Origin: Lepas anatifera
Lineage: Eukaryota; Arthropoda; Thecostraca; Lepadidae
Assembly (NCBI GenBank): GCA_034440635.1
Contig: JAOTON010002130.1
Coordinates: 248,001 to 312,000, forward strand
Direction of reading: 5' to 3'
Length of the DNA: 64,000 nucleotides
This document shows, piece after piece, positions 22,406 to 33,347 of the stretch. Under the pieces are notes generated by a model. The model saw only the letters and a list, made by a program, of their open reading frames with translations, was not told the origin of the DNA and did not search any database. A program made the position numbers and the translations under genes. Positions within the stretch are counted from its first letter, which is position 1. Every line of letters starts with the position of its first letter.

Positions 22406-22545
22406 AGTATAGAAGCCGTTTCTCACTTCGTTCGTCACCGGCTTCTGACTTCGTTCGTCACCGGCTTCTGACAACGACGAGACCGGAAAAACTGTCAGAA
22501 TAGAAGCCGTTTCTTACTTCGTTCGTCACCGGCTTCTGACAAGCC
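22406..22545. repeat. Short hairpin direct repeats
   Basis: The sequence agaagccgtttctcacttcg runs to cggcttctgac and can form a stem of 8 bp (agaagccg with cggcttct). It occurs at about 22411-22451 and again at 22502-22540, with an extra half-unit of ttcgttcgtcaccggcttct between them. Confidence 0.7.
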
Positions 22546-23660
22546 ATCGTAGATCTAACCAAATTTTAGAGGGCCAAAGCCAGAGCCCAAGCCACGTACT
22601 GTCACTTCCCCGGTTATAAGAAGTGTTGGCAATAGAACAGTCACATGGAGGAGAAACGGATGAGCTCTGTATTGTCAGCTGCAGCAAAGCACCTATGTAC
22701 ATATGAAGCGGGTCAAGTTCAGATGGCAGCGGAGCCGCACTCAGCACAAGCACGCCCCCCCCGGCACCATACCACGCCGGCCACCGCAGCAGTCATCACA
22801 AAGGCGGCCGCAGACGGAGCGACAGGGCCTCACCCGCAGCCCACAGGCCAGTCGGAGCGACTGGCACCCAGCCAGCGCCGCCTCCTCGCCTGACGACAAT
22901 CGCCGCTTATCCAACTTTCATCACCACAGTCCGCCAACAAACCAATCAGAATCGCTCCCCAGTCAAGCCATCAAAATGGTACAAAACCAACGCTGGGCTC
23001 AAAATTTGACCCGATCTTTCCACCTAACTAGCTTTTAAAATCCGGCCGCATACCGGATTCGACAGGGACGTTAAAAAAATCCGGTTTTTCACGAGATCTC
23101 AGGAATGAGCCCTATCCAAAATTAACAAAGCAAATCCTACAACACCCGATTCACAGCCCATTGTAATCGCCTTCCCACCAGCCAACCATAACTCAATCAC
23201 TGCAAATCACCTCTCGGTTTTTGCACCAAGCCAGCATAAAGAACATAACCCCCGGAGTCTGCACTAAACGCTCAGCAACGCAGCAGATACTTGGACAGAG
23301 AACTGCACGTCTGGCAGCCTGTGCCTATACCGGTGTAGGACCCGCACTGGCACTGCAAAATGTGTGCTTGATACGACGTAAGCATTCGGGGACTGCCCGG
23401 GCGGGACACCGCAGGCCTATCAGCCACCTCGTTACTCGCTCCCACCGTAGCGAACGGCAACCGCCACGGGCGCCTCTGCCGACGGCCCCGAGAAACTGCA
23501 CTTCGTTGGTTGTTCACAGGTGTCGCTGGCAGCGGAATCGCAGGGCGGCGGCAGTGACTTGAGAGCGGCGTTGAGGCGGCGCAGGAGCGCGGGAGTAGCG
23601 TGGAGCTGGAGCCGCGAGATGGCGTCCCGGGCGGCGGCTGCCAGTCGCGACGGCGCTGCA
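22546..23660. other. No gene recognised
   Basis: Mixed sequence becoming GC-rich toward 23660. Several frames are open because of GC content, but none shows a domain. The last 150 bp flow directly into the 50-bp minisatellite. Confidence 0.45.
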
Positions 23661-25210
23661 TGTCACCCACAGACACAGGTCAACGGCACCGCAACAGGTC
23701 CAGGGAGCAGTTATACCAACAGACACAGGTCAACGGCACCGCAACAGGGCCAGGGAGCAGTTATACCCGCAGACACAGGTCAACGGCACCGCAACAGGTC
23801 CAGGGAGCAGTTATACCCGCAGACACGGGTCAACGGCACCGCAACAGGTCCAGGGAGCAGTTATACCCGCAGACACGGGTCAACGGCACCGCAACAGGTC
23901 CAGGGAGCAGTTATACCCGCAGACACGGGCCAACGGCACCGCAACAGGTCCAGGGAGCAGTTATACCCACAGACACGGGCCAACGGCACCGCAACAGGTC
24001 CAGGGAGCAGTTATACCCGCAGACACGGGTCAACGGCACCGCAACAGGTCCAGGGAGCAGTTATACCCGCAGACACGGGCCAACGGCACCGCAACAGGTC
24101 CAGGGAGCAGTTATACCCGCAGACACGGGCCAACGGCACCGCAACAGGTCCAGGGAGCAGTTATACCCACAAACACAGGTCAACGGCACCGCAACAGGTC
24201 CAGGGAGCAGTTATACCCGCAGACACGGGTCAACGGCACCGCAACAGGTCCAGGGAGCAGTTATACCCGCAGACACGGGCCAACGGCACCGCAACAGGTC
24301 CAGGGAGCAGTTATACCCGCAGACACGGGCCAACGGCACCGCAACAGGTCCAGGGAGCAGTTATACCCACAAACACAGGTCAACGGCACCGCAACAGGTC
24401 CAGGGAGCAGTTATACCCGCAGACACAGGTCAACGACACCGCAACAGTTCCAGGGAGCAGTTATACCCGCAGACACGGGTCAACGGCACCGCAACAGGTC
24501 CAGGGAGCAGTCACACCCACAGACACAGGTCAACGGCACCGCAACAGGTCCAGGGAGCAGTCACACCCACAGACACAGGTCAACGGCACCGCAACAGGTC
24601 CAGGGAGCAGTCATACCAACAGACACAGGTCAACGACACCGCAACAGGTCCAGGGAGCAGTTATACCCACAAACACAGGTCAACGGCACCGCAACAGGGC
24701 CAGGGAGCAGTTATACCCGCAGACACGGGTCAACGACACCGCAACAGGTCCAGGGAGCAGTTATACCCACAAACACAGGTCAACGGCACCGCAACAGGTC
24801 CAGGGAGCAGTTATACCCGCAGACACGGGCCAACGGCACCGCAACAGGTCCAGGGAGCAGTTATACCAACAGACACAGGTCAACAGTACCGCAACAGGTC
24901 CAGGGAGCAGTTATACCCACAGACACGGGCCAACGGCACCGCAACAGGTCCAGGGAGCAGTTATACCCACAGACACGGGCCAACGGCACCGCAACAGGTC
25001 CAGGGAGCAGTTATACCCGCAGACACGGGCCAACGGCACCGCAACAGGTCCAGGGAGCAGTTATACCCGCAGACACGGGCCAACGGCACCGCAACAGGTC
25101 CAGGGAGCAGTCATACCCACAGACACGGGTCAACAGTACCGCAACAGGTCCAGGGAGCAGTTATACCCACAGACACGGGCCAACGGCACCGCAACAGGGC
25201 CAGGGAGCTG
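23661..25210 (+). repeat. 50-bp minisatellite, array 1 (about 31 copies)
   Basis: The unit is exactly 50 bp and includes caacggcaccgcaacaggtc and cagggagcagttatac. Variation is confined to a few positions: acaggt or acgggc, acccac or acccgc, caggtc or cagggc. Because 50 is not a multiple of three and the unit has no stop word on this strand, long frames stay open (563 and 552 codons). Their products would be 50-residue repeats cycling through TGQRHRNRSREQLYPQ, VNGTATGPGSSYT and TAPQQVQGAVIP. No sign of real coding is seen. Confidence 0.95.
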
Positions 25211-25663
25211 ATTGATTATTGGGTTTTAGGGGGCGCGCCAACCTGCGAGGTCATATAGCGCCCATAACACTTCTCTGCAGTCAAAGCTTATAATTTTGTC
25301 TGTCTTTAGGGGAAAGTAAAGTCTCGTCTAAAGTGAACTAATATTTACATTAAAGAGTGATTCTTTCACATCGTAGTTATGATTCTCACTGCACGGATGC
25401 ATGGTCACAGATTCAAACAGGTTTACCGCGCCGGCAGGCGCTCGGCGCGGGGCGCCGGGGCATCACTTCCGGCGCCCACCTCGCGCCAACGGACCCAGGG
25501 GCCCGGGGGCGCGGGGGCAGCCTAGACGCCGGACCCAAGCCCGACGTCTAACGGAGGCCCTCCCCGTCGCTCCGAGACTTGAAAGGCCCAGGAGCGAAAG
25601 GGAGGACCCGCCAAATCGGCGCCAGGCGCCTATCAGCGCGGTTGACTACCACAACACACGCTT
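25211..25663 (-). other. Probable 3' UTR of I-type LINE copy 1
   Basis: This directly follows the RNase H ORF on the minus strand. It is GC-rich at 25430-25640 and then AT-rich. Position and lack of coding potential suggest the 3' untranslated region of the LINE, but no tail or AATAAA signal is clear, so this is inference. Confidence 0.4.
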
Positions 25664-27190
25664 TTAACCAGGATCAAATATTATCGTAAAGTCAATGTCT
25701 CTAAGATAGGACAGCACCCGTTCAACCATACTGGAGTCACGGCCGATCAATTCTAAAAGTGTGGACTTCTGCCGGTGCACGCCAAAATGCAAAGACCTGT
25801 GTCTAGCATATTCCGGGCACGAGACTAGCACGTGTCGGACCGACAGGGGCGCCGCACATCGCTGACATTGTGGTCGAGGTTCGCCGCATAACAGGTATCG
25901 GTGAGTGGCCAGCGTGTGGCCAGTCCGCAATCGACACAACGCCACCTCCTCACGGCGGTTAGGCCGCAGCGAGGATGGCCACTCACCGATCTCAGGTTTG
26001 ATAACTTTCAACTTGTTATTTATTATATCATTCCATTGTTCTTGCCATACACTGCGAAGGTGAGTACATATATATGGGTACAAATCTCTAGCGGGGATTC
26101 GTTGCGCACGCCTGCAGGGCCTACGGGAAGCACGTCGGGCCGCTGCGTCTGCCACTTCATTCAATTGTATTCCAACATGACTTGGGATCCAGCAGAGTGT
26201 TACATACTTTCCCAGTCTGGCGAGGCGGGTTAAGCGCAGGACAATGTTTAAAACAAGTCCATCACTTGGGATGAAACCACTCACAGCTTGAATGCTGCTA
26301 AGGCTATCGGTGAAAATAACGTATTTCGTGGCATCACTAACTTCGATAAAGCATAGAGCTTTATCCAAGGCGGTGAGTTCAGAGGTGAAAACCGATGCAA
26401 AAGATGAAAGTGAGAAATTTCTTGTTACTGTATCCGTAACAAAAGCGCATCCCACTCCAACATCAGTTTTTGATCCGTCAGTGTAGAACGACACATGATC
26501 TGCATACTGTGCAATGTGTTCGAGCGCCAATTGTTTAAATTCAGTAGGGATAGTATCGGATTTGGTTTTCCCTGCGAGAGTCATGTCGGTTTTTGGGCAG
26601 ATAAGTTCCCAAGGGGGGATGTCTGAAAGCTCGCTATGAGTCACAACACTCGGCTGGATACCACTTTCGGCCGAGAAACGTTGGACGCGTACGCCCAGTG
26701 GGATTCCTCTTTGCACGTTCACAAACAGCCGTAGCATGTTCCGCGAGAAAACTGCGTTATATGTTTGGTGTGACGGAGACTGAGCCAGCTTACAGGCGTA
26801 ACGCTGCCCGAGTATGCGCCGTCGCAATGCGAGAGGTGGTTCATTTGCTTCCACCAACAAGCTGGAGCACGGTGTTGTCCTAAACGCACCTGTGGCCACT
26901 CGGAGTGCACTATGGTGAATCGTATCTAAACAGCGTTTAGCTGATTCCGACGCAGAATCGTATACAAAACAGGCGTAATTCATCTTGGAACGAACAAGAG
27001 ACCGATAGAGAATGAGAAGTGTCTTCCTGTCCGCTCCGTACGATAGACAAGATGCACATTTCAAGGCATTCAATGATTTAAAACACTTGTCACGTATATT
27101 CCTAATGTGTGCGTTGTATGTCAGCCGTTTATCATATGCTACTCCGAGAAACTTTGCTGTCGGTTGGAAAGTGATAGTTTTACCGCGCAA
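25664..27190 (-). CDS. LINE ORF2 C-terminus: RT thumb, RNase H, zinc finger
   Basis: An uninterrupted frame of 508 codons. Residues 1-230 are the RT thumb and linker (TAKFLGVAYDKRLTYNAHI and following). RNase H has all four expected acidic positions: D238 in FYTDGSK, E271 in SELTALDKAL, D295 in IFTDSLSS and D348 in LNEVADAAA, with SHVG just before. A C-X6-C-X2-C-X7-H-X4-C finger lies at residues 435-458. The ATG at 27190 is internal; the true start is far upstream in ORF2. RNase H degrades the RNA template and the finger is usual at the end of such ORF2 proteins. This is the best preserved coding stretch of the LINE. Confidence 0.85.
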   Translation of the reverse strand: MRGKTITFQPTAKFLGVAYDKRLTYNAHIRNIRDKCFKSLNALKCASCLSYGADRKTLLILYRSLVRSKMNYACFVYDSASESAKRCLDTIHHSALRVATGAFRTTPCSSLLVEANEPPLALRRRILGQRYACKLAQSPSHQTYNAVFSRNMLRLFVNVQRGIPLGVRVQRFSAESGIQPSVVTHSELSDIPPWELICPKTDMTLAGKTKSDTIPTEFKQLALEHIAQYADHVSFYTDGSKTDVGVGCAFVTDTVTRNFSLSSFASVFTSELTALDKALCFIEVSDATKYVIFTDSLSSIQAVSGFIPSDGLVLNIVLRLTRLARLGKYVTLCWIPSHVGIQLNEVADAAARRASRRPCRRAQRIPARDLYPYICTHLRSVWQEQWNDIINNKLKVIKPEIGEWPSSLRPNRREEVALCRLRTGHTLATHRYLLCGEPRPQCQRCAAPLSVRHVLVSCPEYARHRSLHFGVHRQKSTLLELIGRDSSMVERVLSYLRDIDFTIIFDPG

Positions 27191-27301
27191 CGATACGATA
27201 GGTTCCGGACAGGTCCTGCGCCTGCGACAGAAATCAACACCAGCGGTTTTTTCGGTCGAAAAATATAATCCATTTTTACTACTCCAGCGTTCCGGATGGT
27301 T

Positions 27302-27372
27302 GTATGTATGTATGTATGTATTTTATTTCTTATTCATACACACAAAAAGAGCACAACAATGTAAGGCAGGAT
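27302..27372 (-). mobile_element. 71-bp LINE tail inserted in copy 1
   Basis: Absent from the matching place in copy 2 (near 32258). On the minus strand it ends aataaaatacatacatacat, that is, a polyadenylation-like signal followed by tandem ATAC, typical of a non-LTR tail. It is probably a heavily 5'-truncated insertion. No clear target duplication. Confidence 0.6.
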
Positions 27373-28400
27373 TCACGGCCAGCTGGAGTTGACGTGACAG
27401 TGAAGATGTTGTTGAAGATGTTGTCCATATTGCAATATCGTCCACGAATATGGAACTCTGTATGGATGATGGGAGGGATGTTGTGACGTCATTTATGGCT
27501 AAAGCGAAGAGACAAATACTTGAAACGCTCCCCTGTGGGATACCCTCTTCCTGATAAAATGCATTGGAGTACATGCCACCGATCCTGACGCGAAAAGTCC
27601 TATCAGTCAGGAAGTTCTTCATAAAAAGACCCATCTGGCCACGAATACCACACTGATACAATTTTAACAGGATACCAAGTCGCCACGCTGTGTCATAGGC
27701 GGCAATGGCGTCAAAGAACACGGCTCCAAGGTGTCGCCCCTCTCTGAACGCACATCGCACTGATGTATCCAGAGACACCAAGTGATCCACCGTGCTCCGG
27801 CCCTTGCGGAAACCGCACTGGTTGTTACTGAGAATACCTCGGCTTTCCAGATACCACATGAATCGCAAATTCACCATTTTTTTCGAAAAGTTTACACATG
27901 CAAGAAGTCAGCGATATTGGCCTAAAGTGTAAAGGGTCTGAGCCAGACTTGCCCGGCTTCAGAATAGGAATCACTATGGCTTTCCGCCACGCCGGAGGGA
28001 AATCGCCAGACTCCCACATCACATTAAATGTGGCAAGCAGTGCCCTCAGTGCATATTGCGACAAGGCTTTCAACATATCATTATGTATAAGATCTGGTCC
28101 TTCAGCTACAGAACGAAGGGCACGGATCGCTGCCACCAGCTCGTGCATCGAAAACGGCTGGTTATAAGATGGCGTGTCAGTAGTGGTAAAGTCTATAGGT
28201 CTCTGTTCGGCTAAGTTTTTATGTCTCATAAATGTATTATCGTCTCTCAAGGAGCTACAGCGCTGTGCAATCGCATTGCCTATACAGTTAGCCACTTTAG
28301 CTGGGTTGAATATTGTTCTGCCAGAAACGTTTGGTGTTGGAAGATATGTGGGGACCGACGTGCCGTCAATGCGGCGAATTTGGGCAAATACCTGGGACAA
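27323..28400 (-). pseudogene. LINE reverse transcriptase, copy 1
   Basis: Two overlapping frames cover the RT: 27825-28400, with FRPISLTSCMCKLFEK near its end, and 27323-27877, with GFRKGRSTVDHL, the first catalytic Asp in VFFDAIAAYDTAW, EGIPQGSVSS and the active site FVDDIAIW. The frames change near 27878. All catalytic Asp residues are present, so decay is by indels rather than active-site loss. RT copies the element RNA at the nicked target. Confidence 0.85.
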
Positions 28401-28500
28401 TGGTGTACATCTATTCAGTCTGCTTACATACTCCCTCCAAGACTTCTTTTAGCTTGTTTTATGGTGCGTCTGTAGGCGGCTCTGGCCTGTCTATAGATAT

Positions 28501-29444
28501 TTAAGTTGTATAGTGTGGAGTTTCGCTTAAACTGTCGGTAGGCACGTCGTCGTTTACGAATAGCGTTCCGACAATCCTCGCTCCACCACGGAACCGGTGG
28601 CCGCTGCGGATATTTTGATGTTCGGGGATACTGGCATGGGCTGCGTCTCGGAGTATGGTCGAAAACTCGTCCACTGTGAGTGGCTCTCCTGTCGACATAT
28701 TCTCTACGTAATCATCTACGAGAGAATTAAACAGGGACATATCTGCGTTTTTAAACTTCCACCGTTGCGGTCTCGTGCCTAAAACAGGTGCACCGTCACA
28801 GATCACAAAAACAGGGAAGTGGTCACTTCCCATTGGGTCACTGTTTACTGACCAGCTAAATGTAGCAGCCAGCTGAGGGCTGCAAATGCTCAGGTCTAAA
28901 GCTGATTCGCGACCAGATGGAGTGGCAAAATGTGTTGGTTCTCCTGTGTTTAAGACACATAAATTCTCATCTCGAATAAAACGCTCGAGGTGGCGGCCCC
29001 GAGTGTTGGTACCTTCGCACCCCATGCGGTATGGTGCGCGTTAGAATCCCCCATGAGAAGGATTGGGGGTGGTAGTTCGGACATGAGCATATTTAATTCT
29101 GGCGAGGGCAGGTCTACCCCAGGGGGCAGGTAGACGGAACATAATGTAATCTGCCGTCGATTGAAGTATATGCGCGCTGCGATAGCTTGTAGCCGTGTCT
29201 GGAGTAGGATCTGTTTTGCTGGTAAATTGTGATTTACTGCTAAAAGAACGCCGCCGTAGGCAACTGGGCTGCGTTGCATGTCTTTTCGGTACGTGCGGTA
29301 ACCTCTGAGGGAAAATTGAGTCTCTTGTGACAATTTTGTTTCCTGCAGGCATATTGCTGCTGGTCCATGGTCTCTTATAATAACTCGCAGATCCTCAGCA
29401 CTTGTCCGAACCCCACGGCAGTTCCACTGTATAAAGGTGTTCAA
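28501..29444 (-). pseudogene. LINE AP-type endonuclease, copy 1
   Basis: It starts at ATG 29444 with FIQWNCRGVR. The catalytic Glu is in LQETKLS; YLPPGVDLP and GDSNAHHT follow (the usual form is GDFNAH, as in copy 2), then a frame change near 28980 and GSDHFPVFV in the second frame (28501-29025). This domain nicks target DNA to prime reverse transcription. Beyond 28600 the frame leads toward the RT. Confidence 0.85.
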
Positions 29445-29446
29445 GA

Positions 29447-29799
29447 GGAAGGTGGTAAGGAAGGGGTGCAGCTTATGTCCACCCAGTAAAAAATTAAAAC
29501 AGAAACGGGCTTACTAAGCAGATGTGCCGACCTAACCCTTCCAGGGGGCAGTGCCCCGGAAGGACCCTTGGCTGGTGCCGCGAAGGTCCCACCGAGCCGG
29601 TTACGTACCGGACCGCGGCCTCGTCCGCTTTCTAGCGAGGTACCGCGGGCTCGCGAGGTCTGGGGGTGGTCGGGAGGGCTCCCTGCCGGTCGTTTAACTG
29701 GGGACCTACCCCACGAAGCAGCTTCAAAGTTCTTTCTGACCGCTGCCACCGTCGACGAAGGAGTCTGGGCGATAGGTGTTGGCGGTGGCTCAGTCTCTG
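29447..29799 (-). pseudogene. LINE ORF1 C-terminal remnant, copy 1
   Basis: A Pro/Arg-rich frame (TPSSTVAAVRKNFEAA and following) lies just upstream of the endonuclease start and ends at the palindrome centre. By position it is the tail of ORF1. The N-terminal part and any zinc knuckles are missing because the sequence turns round at 29799. Confidence 0.5.
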
Positions 29800-29823
29800 C
29801 ATTGTGCGGGCCACAGGCCCGAT

Positions 29824-30160
29824 CAGAGACTGAGCCACCGCCAACACCTATCGCCCAGACTCCTTCGTCGACGGTGGCAGCGGTCAGAAAGAACTTTGAA
29901 GCTGCTTCGCGGGGTAGGTCCCCAGTTAAACGACCGGCAGGGAGCCCTCCCGACCACCCCCAGACCTCGCGAGCCCGCGGTACCCGCTAGAAAGCGGACG
30001 AGGCCGCGGTCCGGTACGTAACCGGCTCGGTGGGACCTTCGCGGCACCAGCCAAGGGTCCTTCCGGGGGCACTGCCCCCTGGAAGGGTTAGGTCGGCACA
30101 TCTGCTTAGTAAGCCCGTTTCCTGTTTTAATTTTTACCGGGTGGACATAAGCTGCACCCC
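29824..30160 (+). pseudogene. LINE ORF1 C-terminal remnant, copy 2
   Basis: Mirror of 29447-29799. The frame continues as far as SRARGT near 29990, with a one-base difference from copy 1 that changes the downstream reading. No domain beyond the Pro/Arg-rich tail. Confidence 0.5.
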
Positions 30161-30178
30161 TTCCTTACCACCTTCCTC

Positions 30179-31122
30179 TTGAACACCTTTATACAGTGGA
30201 ACTGCCGTGGGGTTCGGACAAGTGCTGAGGATCTGCGAGTTATTATAAGAGACCATGGACCAGCAGCAATATGCCTGCAGGAAACAAAATTGTCACAAGA
30301 GACTCAATTTTCCCTCAGAGGTTACCGCACGTACCGAAAAGACATGCAACGCAGCCCTGTCGCCTACGGCGGCGTTCTTTTAGCAGTAAATCACAATTTA
30401 CCAGCAAAACAGATCCTACTCCAGACACGGCTACAAGCTATCGCAGCGCGCATATACTTCAATCGACGGCAGATTACATTATGTTCCGTCTACCTGCCCC
30501 CTGGGGTAGACCTGCCCTCGCCAGAATTAAATATGCTCATGTCCGAACTACCACCCCCAATCCTTCTCATGGGGGATTTTAACGCGCACCATACCGCATG
30601 GGGTGCGAAGGTACCAACACTCGGGGCCGCCACCTCGAGCGTTTTATTCGAGATGAGAATTTATGTGTCTTAAACACAGGAGAACCAACACATTTTGCCA
30701 CTCCATCTGGTCGCGAATCAGCTTTAGACCTGAGCATTTGCAGCCCTCAGCTGGCTGCTACATTTAGCTGGTCAGTAAACAGTGACCCAATGGGAAGTGA
30801 CCACTTCCCTGTTTTTGTGATCTGTGACGGTGCACCTGTTTTAGGCACGAGACCGCAACGGTGGAAGTTTAAAAACGCAGATATGTCCCTGTTTAATTCT
30901 CTCGTAGATGATTACGTAGAGAATATGTCGACAGGAGAGCCACTCACAGTGGACGAGTTTTCGACCATACCCGAGACGCAGCCCATGCCAGTATCCCCCG
31001 AACATCAAAATATCCGCAGCGGCCACCGGTTCCGTGGTGGAGCGAGGATTGTCGGAACGCTATTCGTAAACGACGACGTGCCTACCGACAGTTTAAGCGA
31101 AACTCCACACTATACAACTTAA
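30179..31122 (+). pseudogene. LINE AP-type endonuclease, copy 2
   Basis: Same domain as in copy 1, with the intact GDFNAHH motif. The first frame (30179-30673) holds WNCRGVR, QETKLS and GDFNAHH; the second (30598-31122) holds the GSDHFPVF end. Small indels near 30970-31005 alter the reading relative to copy 1. Confidence 0.85.
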
Positions 31123-31223
31123 ATATCTATAGACAGGCCAGAGCCGCCTGCAGACGCACCATAAAACAAGCTAAAAAGAAGTCTTGGAGGGAGTATGTAA
31201 GCAGACTGAATAGATGTACACCA

Positions 31224-32315
31224 TTGTCCCAGGTATTTGCCCAAATTCGCCGCATTGACGGCACGTCGGTCCCCACATATCTTCCAACACCAAACGTTTC
31301 TGGCAGAACAATATTCAACCCAGCTAAAGTGGCTAACTGTATAGGCAATGCGATTGCACAGCGCTGTAGCTCCTTGAGAGACGATAATACATTTATGAGA
31401 CATAAAAACTTAGCCGAACAGAGACCTATAGACTTTACCACTACTGACACGCCATCTTATAACCAGCCGTTTTCGATGCACGAGCTGGTGGCAGCGATCC
31501 GTGCCCTTCGTTCTGTAGCTGAAGGACCAGATCTTATACATAATGATATGTTGAAAGCCTTGTCGCAATATGCACTGAGGGCACTGCTTGCCACATTTAA
31601 TGTGATGTGGGAGTCTGGCGATTTCCTCCGGCGTGGCGGAAAGCCATAGTGATTCCTATTCTGAAGCCGGGCAAGTCTGGCTCAGACCCTTTACACTTTA
31701 GGCCAATATCGCTGACTTCTTGCATGTGTAAACTTTTCGAAAAAATGGTGAATTTGCGATTCATGTGGTATCTGGAAAGCCGAGGTATTCTCAGTAACAA
31801 CCAGTGCGGTTTCCGCAAGGGCCGGAGCACGGTGGATCACTTGGTGTCTCTGGATACATCAGTGCGATGTGCGTTCAGAGAGGGGCGACACCTTGGAGCC
31901 GTGTTCTTTGACGCCATTGCCGCCTATGACACAGCGTGGCGACTTGGTATCCTGTTAAAATTGTATCAGTGTGGTATTCGTGGCCAGATGGGTCTTTTTT
32001 ATGAAGAACTTCCTGACTGATAGGACTTTTCGCGTCAGGATCGGTGGCATGTACTCCAATGCATTTTATCAGGAAGAGGGTATCCCACAGGGGAGCGTTT
32101 CAAGTATTTGTCTCTTCGCTTTAGCCATAAATGACGTCACAACATCCCTCCCATCATCCATACAGAGTTCCATATTCGTGGACGATATTGCAATATGGAC
32201 AACATCTTCAACAACATCTTCACTGTCACGTCAACTCCAGCTGGCCGTGAACCATCCGGAACGCTGGAGTAGTAAAAATGGATTATACTTTTCGACCGAA
32301 AACCGCTGGTGTTGA
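31224..32315 (+). pseudogene. LINE reverse transcriptase, copy 2
   Basis: Three overlapping frames (31224-31649, 31607-32020, 31971-32315) cover the RT with the same motifs as copy 1, including GFRKGRSTVDHL, FFDAIAAYDTAW, IPQGSVSS and FVDDIAIW. One frameshift lies near 31630 and another near 31995 (a run of T residues longer than in copy 1). Confidence 0.85.
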
Positions 32316-33117
32316 TTTCTGTCGCAGGCGCAGGACCTGTCCGGAACCTATCGTATCGTTGCGCGGTAAAACTATCACTTTCCAACCGACAGCAAAGTTT
32401 CTCGGAGTAACATATGATAAACGGCTGACATACAACGCACACATTAGGAATATACGTGACAAGTGTTTTAAATCATTGAATGCCTTGAAATGTGCATCTT
32501 GTCTATCGTACGGAGCGGACAGGAAGACACTTCTCATTCTCTATCGGTCTCTTGTTCGTTCCAAGATGAATTACGCCTGTTTTGTATACGATTCTGCGTC
32601 GGAATCAGCTAAACGCTGTTTAGATACGATTCACCATAGTGCACTCCGAGTGGCCACAGGTGCGTTTAGGACAACACCGTGCTCCAGCTTGTTGGTGGAA
32701 GCAAATGAACCACCTCTCGCATTGCGACGGCGCATACTCGGGCAGCGTTACGCCTGTAAGCTGGCTCAGTCTCCGTCACACCCAACATATAACGCAGTTT
32801 TCTCGCGGAACATGCTACGGCTGTTTGTGAACGTGCAAAGAGGAATCCCACTGGGCGTACGCGTCCAACGTTTCTCGGCCGAAAGTGGTATCCAGCCGAG
32901 TGTTGTGACTCATAGCGAGCTTTCAGACATCCCTCCTTGGGAACTTATCTGCCCAAAAACCGACATGACTCTCGCAGGGAAAACCAAATCCGATACTATC
33001 CCTACTGAATTTAAACAATTGGCGCTCGAACACATTAACACAGGGAAAATAAAAAGGGCGAACACAAACAAATCTGAGCTGAACACCGGCATCGTAAGCT
33101 GCTATCACGATCAATAA
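32278..33117 (+). pseudogene. LINE RT thumb and linker, copy 2, truncated
   Basis: Same reading as the first 225 residues of the copy-1 ORF, extended upstream in frame. LINE sequence ends at 33034; the remaining codons to 33117 read through unrelated DNA. Confidence 0.75.
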
Positions 33118-33347
33118 TATATGTACAATCCACCAAACGAGAAACAGAAAGTAGTGTTGGTCACACATGATTAGTAAAAGTAAGTGTCGAGACGAATGTC
33201 AGTTAAGTAATAACCTATTATAAGTATTCAATTCGCTGTTATTGTTAAACCGCGTCTCGGCAGGAGAAGTCTTTATAGTCCTCCTAGGAGGAAATCACCT
33301 GAAGGGACTTTGTGGTATTAGAAAATGATCGGTGGACGTCATGGAAT
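33035..33347. other. No gene recognised
   Basis: AT-rich sequence between the truncated LINE copy 2 and the ORF1 fragment. It contains cctcctaggagg near 33279. Nothing else seen. Confidence 0.5.

Larger units (their letters stand above)
25664..29799 (-). mobile_element. I-type LINE, copy 1
   Basis: On the minus strand, from 29799 downward, come the end of an ORF1, an AP-type endonuclease, reverse transcriptase, RNase H and a C-terminal zinc finger. RNase H downstream of RT is found in the I/R1/LOA group, and the sequence reads most like the I or Nimb branch (inference). Frameshifts interrupt endonuclease and RT. The 5' end is not present, because the sequence turns round at 29799 into copy 2. 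Confidence 0.9.
26513..33034. repeat. 6.5-kb palindrome with 24-bp centre
   Basis: 26513-29799 and 29824-33034 are reverse complements. The centre, 29800-29823, itself contains cgggccacaggcccg. The arms differ by single substitutions, by homopolymer-length changes (for example ccccc against cccc near 31006) and by the 71-bp insertion at 27302. The right arm stops at 33034, where copy 1 continues. Confidence 0.9.
29824..33034 (+). mobile_element. I-type LINE, copy 2 (truncated)
   Basis: Mirror copy of 26513-29799 on the plus strand: ORF1 tail, endonuclease, RT and the start of the thumb region. It breaks off at 33034 within the linker before RNase H (after LALEHI) and passes into unrelated sequence. 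It therefore lacks RNase H, zinc finger and 3' end, which is not normal for target-primed insertion, where 5' truncation is the rule. Confidence 0.9.

Noticed and set aside
23661..25210. CRISPR-like array
   Set aside because: Repeats are contiguous 50-bp units with no unique spacers, and the window is clearly eukaryotic.
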